Source of the DNA: an uncultured Alphaproteobacteria bacterium
GTDB lineage: Bacteria; Pseudomonadota; Alphaproteobacteria; HIMB59; GCA-002718135
Reading direction: 5' to 3'
NCBI GenBank assembly: GCA_902602695.1
Contig: CACKRO010000004.1
Coordinates: 1-64,000 of the forward strand
Length of the DNA: 64,000 nucleotides
Part shown: in pieces, positions 17,559 to 27,647 of the stretch
Numbering within the stretch: the stretch's first letter is position 1
How the letters are laid out: each line of letters opens with the position of its first letter
Program-made: the position numbers and the translations under genes
The notes under the pieces: generated by a model
Told to the model about the DNA's origin: nothing
Databases searched by the model: none
Seen by the model: only the letters and a program-made list of their open reading frames with translations

Positions 17559-18807
17559 ATTAATAATAAAAGGAGGTTCTGAAATTTCTGGCTCAGTTAA
17601 TGTTCACGGTTCAAAAAATTCTGCACTACCGATTATAGTATCTTCTTTATTATCTAAAAAAACTTTAAAACTCTCAAATGTACCTAATGTGGTTGATGTT
17701 CTAAATTTAATAAAATTACTGAAAAATTATGGTGTAAAAATTGAACACAAAAAAAATAAATTAAAAATAAATCCATCAAAAATTAAGAATCTATCAGCAG
17801 ATTATGATGTTGTGCGAAAAATGAGAGCCTCTATATTGATTCTAGGTCCATTACTTTCTCGATTTGGTGAGGCTAGAATATCTTTACCAGGAGGATGTGC
17901 CATTGGAACTAGGCCAATAGATATACATCTTGCTGGTTTATCAAAATTGGGAGCTAATTTTGAAATTCAAAATGGTTTTGTTGTTGGCAGTGTTAAATCA
18001 CAATTAATTGGAAATAAAATTAAATTACCATTTCCAAGTGTAGGAGCAACTGAAAATATACTAATGGCCTCAGTATTGGCAAAAGGTGAAACTAAAATTT
18101 CTAATGCTGCAAGAGAACCAGAAATAGAAGATTTGTCAAAATGTCTTATAAAAATGGGTGCAAAAATAGAAGGTCATGGAACAAAAACTATTCTTGTACA
18201 AGGTGTAACAAATTTAAAAAAAGCAGAGCATGAGATAATTGCTGATAGAATTGTAGCTGGCACATATATAATTGCAGCTTTGATGTTAAATTCAGCTTTA
18301 GAAATAAATAACTTTAATACTATTTATTTAAAATCCTTAATTGATATTTTAAAAAAAATGGGTGCAAAATTAAAAGTAAGTAAAAATTCGATAAAAGTCT
18401 CTAAAGGATCAAAACTAAAATATATCAGTCTTTCAACTAGTCCATATCCAGGTTTCCCCACCGATTTACAAGCTCAGTTAATGTCTCTTATGTGTATCTC
18501 CGATGGGAAGTCAAAAATTAAAGAAACAATTTTTGAAAATAGATTCATGCATGTTCCTGAACTGAATCGATTAGGTGCGAATATTACAGTAGAAAAAGAT
18601 ACCGCTACAATAATAGGCAATCAAACATTTAAAGGAGCGCAGGTAATGGCTAGTGATTTACGAGCTAGTATAAGTTTAGTGTTAGCTGCTATGAATGCGA
18701 ATGGTCAAACGACACTAAATCGTGTCTATCATCTTGATAGAGGCTATGAAAATATTGAAAAAACATTAGGTAGTTTGGGAGTAAAAATAAAAAGACAGAA
18801 AAACTAA
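17551..18807 (+). CDS. murA: UDP-N-acetylglucosamine 1-carboxyvinyltransferase
   Basis: 'GSVNVHGSKNSALPIIVSSLLS', 'PGGCAIGTRPIDIHL', 'PGFPTDLQAQLMSLM', 'DLRASISLVLAAM'. Confidence 0.97.
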   Translation: MDKLIIKGGSEISGSVNVHGSKNSALPIIVSSLLSKKTLKLSNVPNVVDVLNLIKLLKNYGVKIEHKKNKLKINPSKIKNLSADYDVVRKMRASILILGPLLSRFGEARISLPGGCAIGTRPIDIHLAGLSKLGANFEIQNGFVVGSVKSQLIGNKIKLPFPSVGATENILMASVLAKGETKISNAAREPEIEDLSKCLIKMGAKIEGHGTKTILVQGVTNLKKAEHEIIADRIVAGTYIIAALMLNSALEINNFNTIYLKSLIDILKKMGAKLKVSKNSIKVSKGSKLKYISLSTSPYPGFPTDLQAQLMSLMCISDGKSKIKETIFENRFMHVPELNRLGANITVEKDTATIIGNQTFKGAQVMASDLRASISLVLAAMNANGQTTLNRVYHLDRGYENIEKTLGSLGVKIKRQKN

Positions 18808-18853
18808 CTTTTTCTAGTTTTTTCTTTGATCACAATATAAAAGCCTGCAATTT

Positions 18854-19501
18854 ATGAGCAAAATAGTTATTGCATTACCAAGAGGCAGAATAACAAAAGA
18901 ATGTAAAAACTTGTTACTTAAAACAAGTTTTGCCCCTGATCCTCTACTATTTGATAAAGATACAAGAAAGTTAACGTTCAAATCAAAAAAAAGAAACATT
19001 GAGTATATTAAAGTAAGAGCCTTTGATGCATGTACATTTGTTGCATTTGGAGCTGCACAAATAGGAATAGCTGGTGAAGATGTAATTAATGAATTTGATT
19101 ACTCAGAAATATATGCTCCACTCGATTTAAATATTGGTCATTGTCGAATTTCTGTAGCTGCTCTGAAATCTTTATTAAAAAAAGAGGATCCAGAAACCTG
19201 GAGTAATATAAGAATTGCCACTAAATACCCAAATATTACTAAAAAATTTTTTTATAATAGGGGTATCCAAGTTGAAATTATAAAATTAAGTGGCTCAATG
19301 GAATTAGCTCCTTCTTTAAATATGTGTAGGAGAATTGTAGATTTAGTTTCTACAGGAAAAACATTGAAAGAAAATGGTTTGACTGAAATTGAAGAAATAA
19401 TGAAAATTCAATCTAAATTAATTGTCAATAGATCAGCTTATAAGACAAATATGAATGAGGTTTCAAAAATTATTTCTGAAATAGGTACTTTTGTAAAATG
19501 A
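18854..19501 (+). CDS. hisG: ATP phosphoribosyltransferase, short form
   Basis: 'IALPRGRITKECKNLL', 'GAAQIGIAGEDVINEF', 'GSMELAPSLNMCRRIVDLVSTGKTLKENGL'; 215 aa, lacks the C-terminal regulatory domain. Confidence 0.95.
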   Translation: MSKIVIALPRGRITKECKNLLLKTSFAPDPLLFDKDTRKLTFKSKKRNIEYIKVRAFDACTFVAFGAAQIGIAGEDVINEFDYSEIYAPLDLNIGHCRISVAALKSLLKKEDPETWSNIRIATKYPNITKKFFYNRGIQVEIIKLSGSMELAPSLNMCRRIVDLVSTGKTLKENGLTEIEEIMKIQSKLIVNRSAYKTNMNEVSKIISEIGTFVK

Positions 19502-20778
19502 AAATAATTAAATTTAACAAAAATTTTTATAACCAACTTGAAACAATAATTGAAAAAAGAAATGCATTATCAAGTAAATCAATTCAAGTTGATGTAAAAA
19601 AAATTATTAATGATGTAAAAAAAAATGGTGATAAATCTCTTATTAAATACGCTGCAAAATTTGATAAAGTTAAAATTAGTAAAAATGATCTTAGTTTAGA
19701 TTCATCTAAAATAAAAATACAAACTAAAGTTGAGCCACACATATTTAATAGTTTTAAAAAAGCAATAAAAAATATTTCATCTTTTCATAAACAGCAATTA
19801 CCTAAAAATATTATCTATACTAATAATGGTGCAAAATTGAAATCTGTATGGAGCCCCATTGATTCAGTTGGCTTGTACGTACCTGGAGGAAGGGCTTTTT
19901 ATCCTTCTTCTTTAATTATGAACGCAATACCGGCAATCATAGCTGGAGTAAAAAGAATAGTTTGTATAACACCACCAACTAAATCAATTAATCCATATTT
20001 TATAAAATTAATTAAGGAATTAGGTATTAAAGAAACATATTTTGTAGGAGGGGCTCAAGCTATCAGTGCGCTAACGTTTGGCACTCAAACTATTAAGCCA
20101 GTAAATAAAATATTTGGACCTGGGAATGCTTACGTAGCAGAAGCAAAAAAACAATTGTATGGAAAAGTAGGTATAGATTTACTAGCAGGACCATCTGAAA
20201 TAATAGTGGTTGCGAACAATGATAATAACCCAGATTGGGTAGCTTCAGATCTAATAGCTCAAGCAGAACATGATGAAAATGCACAATCAATTTTAATCAC
20301 GGATAATAAAGATTTTGCAACTAAAGTCTTAAGTTCAATTAAAAAAATTAAAAAAGATTTATCAAAAAAGAAAATAATTGAAAAAAGTTTAAATAATAAT
20401 GGAATTATTGCTTTGGTCGATAATATAGAACTTGCTTCAGAAATTATAAATTTTATTGCACCAGAACATTTACATATTCATATTTCTAATAATAAAAAAT
20501 TATTACCAAAGATAAATAATGCTGGTGGTATATTTTTAGGTGAATATTCTGTTGAAGCTTTTGGTGATTATATTGTAGGAACTAACCATGTATTACCTAC
20601 ATCAGGAGCGGCAAAATTTTCATCAGGTCTAGGTGTTTTAGATTTTATGAAAAGAAGTTCCGTAGTTGAGATGAATAAAAAATCTTTTAACATTCTTTCA
20701 AAAGATACGCAAAAAATGTCAGGACTTGAAGGTTTAGATGGACATAAATTATCAGTTAAAATTAGACAAAAGAAATAA
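19498..20778 (+). CDS. hisD: Histidinol dehydrogenase
   Basis: 'VGLYVPGGRAFYPSSLIMNAIPA', 'FGPGNAYVAEAKKQLYG', 'GPSEIIVVAN', 'EHDENAQSILIT'. Confidence 0.97.
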   Translation: MKIIKFNKNFYNQLETIIEKRNALSSKSIQVDVKKIINDVKKNGDKSLIKYAAKFDKVKISKNDLSLDSSKIKIQTKVEPHIFNSFKKAIKNISSFHKQQLPKNIIYTNNGAKLKSVWSPIDSVGLYVPGGRAFYPSSLIMNAIPAIIAGVKRIVCITPPTKSINPYFIKLIKELGIKETYFVGGAQAISALTFGTQTIKPVNKIFGPGNAYVAEAKKQLYGKVGIDLLAGPSEIIVVANNDNNPDWVASDLIAQAEHDENAQSILITDNKDFATKVLSSIKKIKKDLSKKKIIEKSLNNNGIIALVDNIELASEIINFIAPEHLHIHISNNKKLLPKINNAGGIFLGEYSVEAFGDYIVGTNHVLPTSGAAKFSSGLGVLDFMKRSSVVEMNKKSFNILSKDTQKMSGLEGLDGHKLSVKIRQKK

Positions 20779-20802
20779 TATTTACTATAAGCTTATAAAA
20801 AT

Positions 20803-21021
20803 ATGCCAAAAGAAGGATCGATTGAATTTCAAGGAGTTGTATTAGAACTACTTCCAAATGCAATGTTTAAAGTAAAATTAGAAAATGATCATGAAATCTT
20901 AGCTCATTCGTCAGGAAAAATGAGAAAAAATAGAATTAGAGTATTAGCCGGTGATAAAGTTACAGTAGAAATGACACCATATGATTTAACTAAGGGCAGA
21001 ATTACTTTTAGATGGAAGTAA
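20803..21021 (+). CDS. infA: Translation initiation factor IF-1
   Basis: 72 aa; '[72 protein letters not shown]'. Confidence 0.97.
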   Translation: MPKEGSIEFQGVVLELLPNAMFKVKLENDHEILAHSSGKMRKNRIRVLAGDKVTVEMTPYDLTKGRITFRWK

Positions 21022-21191
21022 GAAAATCAAAAAAAAATAATATTATTTCTTTAAAAAAAAAATCTAAATGCCCAACATGTAAAAAGGTTTCTAAGGAACC
21101 ATTTATACCTTTTTGTTCAAAAAAATGTGCTAGTATTGATTTGATGAAATGGCTCACTGATGAGCATGGGCTGCAAATAAAATCTGATTAA
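21012..21191 (+). CDS. yacG: YacG-like zinc-finger protein (DNA gyrase inhibitor family; not in supplied track)
   Basis: 59-aa [62 protein letters not shown]: CPxC...FCSxxCxxxDLxxWL pattern; 10-nt overlap with infA. Confidence 0.75.
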   Translation: MEVRKSKKNNIISLKKKSKCPTCKKVSKEPFIPFCSKKCASIDLMKWLTDEHGLQIKSD

Positions 21192-21242
21192 TTTTCTATT
21201 TTTAATTGAATTTAATTATAAATACTTTATCTGATGTCTTGT

Positions 21243-21318
<76 letters not shown>

Positions 21319-21542
21319 CTTTTTTTTACTTTTTTTTGAAGGTGACTCTTTTGCTTTTGCAAAGATAAACAACACAGCTTTTATTAGAGAAAAGGTTAAG
21401 TTTTGTTAATTATCGGTTAATTAATAAGGTCGTAAATATCACCTTTTATAACCCTCGAAATATTTTGTTTTATTTACACTATTTAATATTTCAATTCTTC
21501 AAAATTTAGACTCTTGCAAAATTTGTGTTAAAGTATTCTAAT

Positions 21543-22517
21543 ATGGACAAAAAAATTTTAGTTTTTTCAAATGGTGAAAAAATTGGAGATGGAATAATAA
21601 AATTACAACTTCTTCATGAAATTAAAACAAGACTTCCAGACTATAAATTATATTGGCTTACTAATAAGGGTAAAACTGTTTATTCAACCACTCTTAAATT
21701 CATTGCAAGTAATTATATTGATGAGATTCTTGATCAAGCAGATCTTAGTCCATTTTTTTGGAATAAAATATCAAAAAAATATAAATTAGAAAATGATTTT
21801 TTTGATTATATTTTAGATACACAAAAATCAGTAATAAGAACTATAGCATTAAAAAGAATCAAGCACAAAAATTTTATTTCTGGATCAGCTAATGGTTTTT
21901 TTTCTTCTAAAAAAATTAAAAGTAATAAGAAAAGAAAATATTATTTAAACTATATTTTAGATTTATTAGATATAATAGTTATTAAAAAAAATAGAAATGA
22001 TTTTAAAATTCCAATAAGTGAAAATCTCGAAGGAGTAATAAGTAATATTTTATTAAAACATAAAAGCTATGTAGGAATTGCACCTGGTGCTGGAGAAAAG
22101 AATAAGATTTGGCCATTAGAAAAATTCATTGAGTTATGTAACTATCTACAAGAAAATAATAAGACTATAGTTTTTTTTATTGGACCTGATGAACTACATT
22201 TAAAAGAAAAATTAAAAAATCTCTATCCTAATTCCATATTTATTGAGGATCATATTACTGGATATCAAAATATAGAAATTATTATGGCTACCACCAAATA
22301 TTTACAATTAGCCATATCGAACGATAGTGGTGTTAGTCATATGTTGTCCACTGGATATTGCCCATTAATCAAACTCTTTGGTCCAAAAGATTCTACAAAA
22401 TTTACTTCTGAAAATCCAAATCTATTTTCTATATCTTCAAGTGATTTTAACTCTAAAAATATCAATAAAATACCTGTATCTAGAGTGATTGAAGAAATAG
22501 AAAAAGTTCTGATTTAA
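21543..22517 (+). CDS. Glycosyltransferase family 9 (heptosyltransferase-like)
   Basis: 'VGIAPGAGEKNKIWPLEKFIEL', 'AISNDSGVSHMLSTGYCPLIKLFGP'. Track start 21525 is GTG; ATG 21543 preferred. Confidence 0.85.
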   Translation: MDKKILVFSNGEKIGDGIIKLQLLHEIKTRLPDYKLYWLTNKGKTVYSTTLKFIASNYIDEILDQADLSPFFWNKISKKYKLENDFFDYILDTQKSVIRTIALKRIKHKNFISGSANGFFSSKKIKSNKKRKYYLNYILDLLDIIVIKKNRNDFKIPISENLEGVISNILLKHKSYVGIAPGAGEKNKIWPLEKFIELCNYLQENNKTIVFFIGPDELHLKEKLKNLYPNSIFIEDHITGYQNIEIIMATTKYLQLAISNDSGVSHMLSTGYCPLIKLFGPKDSTKFTSENPNLFSISSSDFNSKNINKIPVSRVIEEIEKVLI

Positions 22518-22539
22518 AATTTCATATATTAGAAGGTAG

Positions 22540-22566
22540 ACAAGTATATTTTTCATCATTACTTGT
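22540..22566. other. Intergenic hairpin (possible weak terminator)
   Basis: ACAAGTA-(13 nt)-TACTTGT followed by TTACTTTTAT, between the glycosyltransferase and permease genes. Confidence 0.4.
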
Positions 22567-22576
22567 TTACTTTTAT

Positions 22577-23284
22577 ATGTTTAAATTTGATAAGCTTGTA
22601 TTTGGAGATGCAGGGTGGGGCGATGAATTTCTTATTGCAACACTCATGACTCTACTAGTAAGCATTTTATCAATGGGGTTGGGTCTTTTTTTAGCAATTA
22701 TTACAGTTTGGGCAAAGATAATACAAAACAGAATAACAAGATTTATTGGAAATTTTTATACAACAGTAATCAGAGGTGTTCCTGAATTATTAGTTATTTA
22801 TCTAATTTTCTTTGGTGGCAATGCTGTTGTTATGAGTATAGCTAAAGTATTTGGATATAATAAATATATAGAATTAAACGCACTTACAATTGCGACAATA
22901 GCCATTGCAGTAATATCAGCTACATATTCCAGTGAAGTTTTAAGAGCTTCTTATTTGGCTATATCTAAGGGTCAAATAGAAGCTGCAAAAGCACTGGGTA
23001 TGAATAAATTTAGTATTTTTTTTAAAGTTATTTCGCCTCAGGTTATAAGACATGCTTTACCGGGAATAGGGAATGTATGGCAAATAACTCTTAAAGATAC
23101 TTCCCTCATTTCCGTAACTGGTCTTGTTGAAATTATGCGTCAATCTAGAATATCTTCTAACGTTGAGCATTCACCTTTAACTTTCTTAATAACAGCCGCA
23201 ATATTGTATTTATGTTTAACAACAATCTCTGGCAGAGTTTTTAAAACGTTAGAAGTAAATTATTCAAAAGGATTTTCGACATGA
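22577..23284 (+). CDS. Polar amino-acid ABC transporter permease (HisQ/OccQ-like)
   Basis: 'RGVPELLVIYLIFFGG', 'AAKALGMNKFSIFFKVISPQVIRHALPGIGNVWQITLKDTSL'. Confidence 0.9.
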   Translation: MFKFDKLVFGDAGWGDEFLIATLMTLLVSILSMGLGLFLAIITVWAKIIQNRITRFIGNFYTTVIRGVPELLVIYLIFFGGNAVVMSIAKVFGYNKYIELNALTIATIAIAVISATYSSEVLRASYLAISKGQIEAAKALGMNKFSIFFKVISPQVIRHALPGIGNVWQITLKDTSLISVTGLVEIMRQSRISSNVEHSPLTFLITAAILYLCLTTISGRVFKTLEVNYSKGFST

Positions 23285-23991
23285 TTGAATTTTTAAATAG
23301 TATTCAAAATTCTCTAATTTATAAAAATTTCTTTTTGGTCCTATCTGGCTTAGATAATACAATTTTATTATTATTAATTTCATTACCAGTTGGTTTTGTT
23401 TTAGCATTATTATTTGCTCTAGGAAGAGTTTCTAAAATTGCATTATTATCAAGAACAATTGCTAGTTATATTTTTGTCATTAGAGGAACCCCTTTACTTG
23501 TTCAAATATATTTAATTTATTTTGGTTTAGGTTCAGTAAAATTTATTCGAGAAAGTTTTTTATGGTACGCATTGAAAGAACCTTTTTGGTGCGGAGTAAT
23601 AGCACTTACAATTAATACTGTTGCATATGGAGCAGAAATTTTTCGAGGTGGTATTCAATCAATTGAGAAAAGTCAGGTTGAATCAGGCTTATCTCTTGGG
23701 TTTGGAAAATTTTTACTTTTAAGAAAAATTATTCTACCTATAGCTATACGAAAAGTTCTACCTTCTTACGGTAATGAATTAATACTAATGGTTAAAGCAA
23801 CCTCTTTAGTTAGTCTGACAACCTACATGGAAATGACAGGTATTGCTAGAAAGATAATGGCTAAAACATTTGCACCTGTTGAAGCATTTATTGCTGCAGG
23901 AATTCTTTATCTTTTTTTAAATTTTCTAATGGTTCAATTTGTTAAATATTTAGAATGGAAATATAATCCACACTTAAGATTAAATAATTAA
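23281..23991 (+). CDS. Polar amino-acid ABC transporter permease (HisM/OccM-like)
   Basis: 'FVIRGTPLLVQIYLIYFGLG', 'ESGLSLGFGKFLLLRKIILPIAIRKVLPSYGNELILMVKATSLVSL'. Confidence 0.9.
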   Translation: MIEFLNSIQNSLIYKNFFLVLSGLDNTILLLLISLPVGFVLALLFALGRVSKIALLSRTIASYIFVIRGTPLLVQIYLIYFGLGSVKFIRESFLWYALKEPFWCGVIALTINTVAYGAEIFRGGIQSIEKSQVESGLSLGFGKFLLLRKIILPIAIRKVLPSYGNELILMVKATSLVSLTTYMEMTGIARKIMAKTFAPVEAFIAAGILYLFLNFLMVQFVKYLEWKYNPHLRLNN

Positions 23992-24437
23992 TTTCTAAAT
24001 TTTTTATGACAAGTGCTGCAATTTGCAGCCATTGCTTTAATAGCATCACTTATCATCTCTTTATCTTCTAATTCTATACTTAAAGATATCATTTCGATAT
24101 CATCTACAAAGTTTTGGTTATATTCATTAAATGTCTCAGGATCACTCCAAATATTATCACTAGCTCCTACTGCTTGACTATTTTCAGGATAAAAATCTTT
24201 AAATTCAGATGCTGAGTGAAGAAGAGTTGCATTAAGCTCTAACATTTCCTCATATTGATCTGAATTTGATAATCTGTAAAGTTTCGATGATGTGCTTTTA
24301 ATTTTTTGCATTATTGCCATTCTTTCGTTAACAATCTTTTCTAACGATTTGTCCTCTAAAGTTACTTTGTGAGCTAGAACATATAAAGGAATGAATGAAA
24401 TTAAAGTACTAATTGCTATTTTAAAGAATATACCCAT
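23988..24437 (-). CDS. Cytochrome c (c'-like), one heme
   Basis: N-terminal signal-like segment; single C-terminal CSTCHKKF heme motif. Confidence 0.8.
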   Translation of the reverse strand: MGIFFKIAISTLISFIPLYVLAHKVTLEDKSLEKIVNERMAIMQKIKSTSSKLYRLSNSDQYEEMLELNATLLHSASEFKDFYPENSQAVGASDNIWSDPETFNEYNQNFVDDIEMISLSIELEDKEMISDAIKAMAANCSTCHKKFRN

Positions 24438-25314
24438 TTTTTGTTATTATATTATACAAGTAATTATGTCCTAATTTTGCATATTCAAGAGGGTTTGCTT
24501 TTTTAGGATCCTGCTCAGCTTCAATAATTAACCATTCCTGATATTTTGCCTCATATAGTATCTTAATTAATGGATCGTAATCGATGCAACCATCTCCTGG
24601 AACAGTGAAAACACCATCTAAAAAAGACTCTCTAAAACTTAAGTCATCTTTAATAGATTTTAAAAAAACATCTTTTCTAATATCTTTACAATGAACATGG
24701 TTAATTCGAGAAATATAATTTTTTAATACTCTTTCGTAATTTGCTTCAGCAAACATTAAGTGTCCAGTATCGTAAAGCAAAAATGTATTTTGATTTGTCA
24801 TATCCATAAATCGATCTACATCTTCCTCGGACTGTATAATAGTTCCCATATGCTCATGATACGACATTGGCATTCCTTCACCCATCAGCATATCAGATAA
24901 TTCACTGATTTTTTTGCAATAGCTATCCCATTCATCTTTTTCAAGTATTGGTCTTTTACTAAGAGCTTTTGATTGATCGCCTTGGATTGAACCAGATACA
25001 TCAGCAAAAACAAAAACATCCGCATTAATTAACTTTAATAAATTTAAATGATCTTGGAGTGCTATCCATTCTTCTTTTACACTTCTTTCTCTTAGCATTG
25101 CGCCATACCAACCACCTGGCATTTTTAAATTAAATTTTTCTAAAAGATATTTTGTTATTCCAGGATTTCTGGGAAATTTTCCACCTAATTCAATACCTGA
25201 AAATCCAGATGTGCTTGCATCCTCTAAACATTTTTCAATAGGAGTGTCACCTCCTAGTTCTGGCATATCATCATTGCTCCAGGCAATAGGCGCGATACCA
25301 AGTTTAATTTTCAT
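24421..25314 (-). CDS. Sugar phosphate isomerase/epimerase, IolE (inosose dehydratase)-like
   Basis: 'IAPIAWSNDDMPELGGDTPIEKCLEDASTSGFSGIELGGKFPR'; 'HCKDIRKDVF'; 'VPGDGCIDYDPLIKIL'. Confidence 0.85.
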   Translation of the reverse strand: MKIKLGIAPIAWSNDDMPELGGDTPIEKCLEDASTSGFSGIELGGKFPRNPGITKYLLEKFNLKMPGGWYGAMLRERSVKEEWIALQDHLNLLKLINADVFVFADVSGSIQGDQSKALSKRPILEKDEWDSYCKKISELSDMLMGEGMPMSYHEHMGTIIQSEEDVDRFMDMTNQNTFLLYDTGHLMFAEANYERVLKNYISRINHVHCKDIRKDVFLKSIKDDLSFRESFLDGVFTVPGDGCIDYDPLIKILYEAKYQEWLIIEAEQDPKKANPLEYAKLGHNYLYNIITKNGYIL

Positions 25315-25357
25315 GAAGTTTTACATATTTCATGATAGATGAAAAATAAAGATAAAT

Positions 25358-26179
25358 ATGAACATATTATTAGTCGATGGAAATGAAAAAGAAGCTTCTG
25401 ATCGATATATAAAATTGGGTATGGATACTCAATTTCAAGTATATGAAAAAATTTTAAAAAAATATTCTAGTTCAACTATCAATATTACAACAATTCATCC
25501 TGCTGTTCATAATAATTATCTTCCTTTAGGAATAAGTCTTGACGATTTCGAAGCGGTTGCTTGGACAGGAAGCTTACTTAATATATATAACATGACAAAA
25601 TCCATAACTAATCAAATAGATTTAGCTAAAGAATTATTTAAAAAAAAGAATAAAATATTTGGTAGTTGTTGGGGGCTTCAGGTTTTAGTAACTGCCGCAG
25701 GAGGTAAAGTAAGAAAAAATCCAAATGGTCTTGAAGCAGTTTTAGCTAAAAATATTACATTAAATCAAGATGGTGAAATTCATCCCATGTATAAAAACAA
25801 AAAAAAATCATTTAATGCACTCTGTTGGCATTATGATGAAGCAGAAAAGCTTCCAAAAGAGACTAAGGTACTAGCCTCAAATAAGATCAGTCAATTCCAA
25901 TCTATAAGTTTTGAAGTAAATCAATCAAGTGTTTGGGCAGTGCAATACCATCCAGAATTTAATTCAAAATGGATGGCCGGACTTATGGAAATGAGAAAAG
26001 ATATTTTGTTGGAACAAAAAGTATATGAAAATTTATCAGAATTTGAAAACGAAAAAATGATTTTACAAAACCCTGATAATCTTGAGAAAAAAGAATTACA
26101 TATATATGATGATGTAGTTGATGAAGAAATCCATTCTTTAGAACTTTCAAATTGGTTAAATCTTAATAAAAATTATTGA
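25358..26179 (+). CDS. Class I glutamine amidotransferase domain protein
   Basis: 'KIFGSCWGLQVLVTAAGG' Cys nucleophile and 'AVQYHPEF' His/Glu motif. Confidence 0.85.
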   Translation: MNILLVDGNEKEASDRYIKLGMDTQFQVYEKILKKYSSSTINITTIHPAVHNNYLPLGISLDDFEAVAWTGSLLNIYNMTKSITNQIDLAKELFKKKNKIFGSCWGLQVLVTAAGGKVRKNPNGLEAVLAKNITLNQDGEIHPMYKNKKKSFNALCWHYDEAEKLPKETKVLASNKISQFQSISFEVNQSSVWAVQYHPEFNSKWMAGLMEMRKDILLEQKVYENLSEFENEKMILQNPDNLEKKELHIYDDVVDEEIHSLELSNWLNLNKNY

Positions 26180-27644
26180 CTACATTTATAATTGATTTCC
26201 ATTTACTAATACTAGAAGTTGAAATGGATTTTTTAATTTTTGCTTTTACTGTTTTATCTTTTTTCCAAAGTTTACTTATTTGGCTTGTATTTTTTAAATA
26301 TCCAGATTGAATTGCTGCAAGATATGCTGCGCCAAGTGAAGTAGTCTCAACATTACTTGGTCTAATAATTTTAATTTGAGAAATATTTGCTAAACTTTGT
26401 AGAAAGCTATTATTTTTAACCATACCCCCATCAACTCTTATTTCACTAATCTTTGTCTTAGAATCTTTTTCCATACACTCAATTAATTCATAAGTTTGAA
26501 AAGATAGACTGTCCAAAGTTGCTTTGATGATATCTTCTTTAGACGTATTTCTAGTGATGCCAAAAAATGTTCCTCTTGCATTAGGGTTCCAATATGGTGC
26601 TCCAAGACCTGTTAAGGCGGGGACAAAAAATAAACTTTCATCTTTATTAGCTTTTTTATACAATTTATCAGTTTCACTAGAATCTTTTATAAATTTTAAA
26701 TTATCGCGAAGCCATTGTATGGCAGAGCCTGCTACAAAAATACTTCCTTCATAGCAAAACATTTTTTTACCATTTATTTTAAAAGCAACAGTTGTTAGTA
26801 ATCTGTTTTTAGATAATTTAAATTTTTCTCCAATATTCATTAGAAGAAAACAGCCTGTACCATATGTACTTTTTGATTGCCCTTTTTTAAAACAAGCTTG
26901 ACCAATTGTTGCTGACTGTTGGTCTCCAGCCATGCCTCCAATTGGTATTGAATCACCAAATAATTTAGTAGAGCCAAAATCATATGCATTTTCAACTACA
27001 GTTGGTAAGATATTTTTTGGAATATTAAATATTTTTAAAATTTTGTCAGACCACTGCTCTTTTTGAGAATCAAAAATCATGGTTCTTGAGGCATTTGATA
27101 TATCTGTTAGATGAGATTTTCCCTTGGTTAATTTCCATAATAGCCAGGTGTCTATTGTTCCAAAAAGTAAATTATTATTTTTTAAATTCTTATTTACTTC
27201 CTTAACATTATCAATAATCCATTTAATTTTAGTAGCTGAAAAATATGGATCAAGCTCTAGACCAGTTATTTTTTGAATTTTTTTATCAATCCCTTTTCTT
27301 TTTAAATTTTCACAAAGATTAGCTGTTCTTCTATCTTGCCAGACTATTGCTCTGTAAACTGGTTTCCCAGTTTTCTTATTCCACAAAACTGTTGTTTCTC
27401 TTTGATTGGTAATTCCAATTGAAATTATGTTTTTTGAATTTAAATTATTTTTTCTTAATATTTTTGAAATTAAATTTCTAACATCATCCCAAATTTCTGT
27501 TGCATTATGTTCTACCCATCCTTCATTGGGAAAATATTGTTTAAATTCTTTTTGGACAATATCGAATATTTCAAATTTTTTATTATACAGTACAATTCTT
27601 GAACTTGTTGTTCCTTGATCTATTACCAAAAAATATTTTTTCAT
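26163..27644 (-). CDS. glpK: Glycerol kinase
   Basis: 'LVIDQGTTSSRIVLYN', 'IGITNQRETTVLWNKKTGKPVYRAIVWQDRRT', 'GGMAGDQQSATIGQACFKKG', 'VPALTGLGAPYWNPNARG'. Confidence 0.96.
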   Translation of the reverse strand: MKKYFLVIDQGTTSSRIVLYNKKFEIFDIVQKEFKQYFPNEGWVEHNATEIWDDVRNLISKILRKNNLNSKNIISIGITNQRETTVLWNKKTGKPVYRAIVWQDRRTANLCENLKRKGIDKKIQKITGLELDPYFSATKIKWIIDNVKEVNKNLKNNNLLFGTIDTWLLWKLTKGKSHLTDISNASRTMIFDSQKEQWSDKILKIFNIPKNILPTVVENAYDFGSTKLFGDSIPIGGMAGDQQSATIGQACFKKGQSKSTYGTGCFLLMNIGEKFKLSKNRLLTTVAFKINGKKMFCYEGSIFVAGSAIQWLRDNLKFIKDSSETDKLYKKANKDESLFFVPALTGLGAPYWNPNARGTFFGITRNTSKEDIIKATLDSLSFQTYELIECMEKDSKTKISEIRVDGGMVKNNSFLQSLANISQIKIIRPSNVETTSLGAAYLAAIQSGYLKNTSQISKLWKKDKTVKAKIKKSISTSSISKWKSIINVVNNFY

Positions 27645-27647
27645 AAA

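Noticed and set aside
18814-18999. Minus-strand 61-aa ORF over the hisG start
   Set aside because: Mostly antisense to hisG with no RBS or homology signal.
21319-21542. Possible sRNA/riboswitch in the gap between tRNA-Phe and the glycosyltransferase
   Set aside because: Only weak AT-rich stems; no recognisable conserved motif, and part is likely terminator and promoter.
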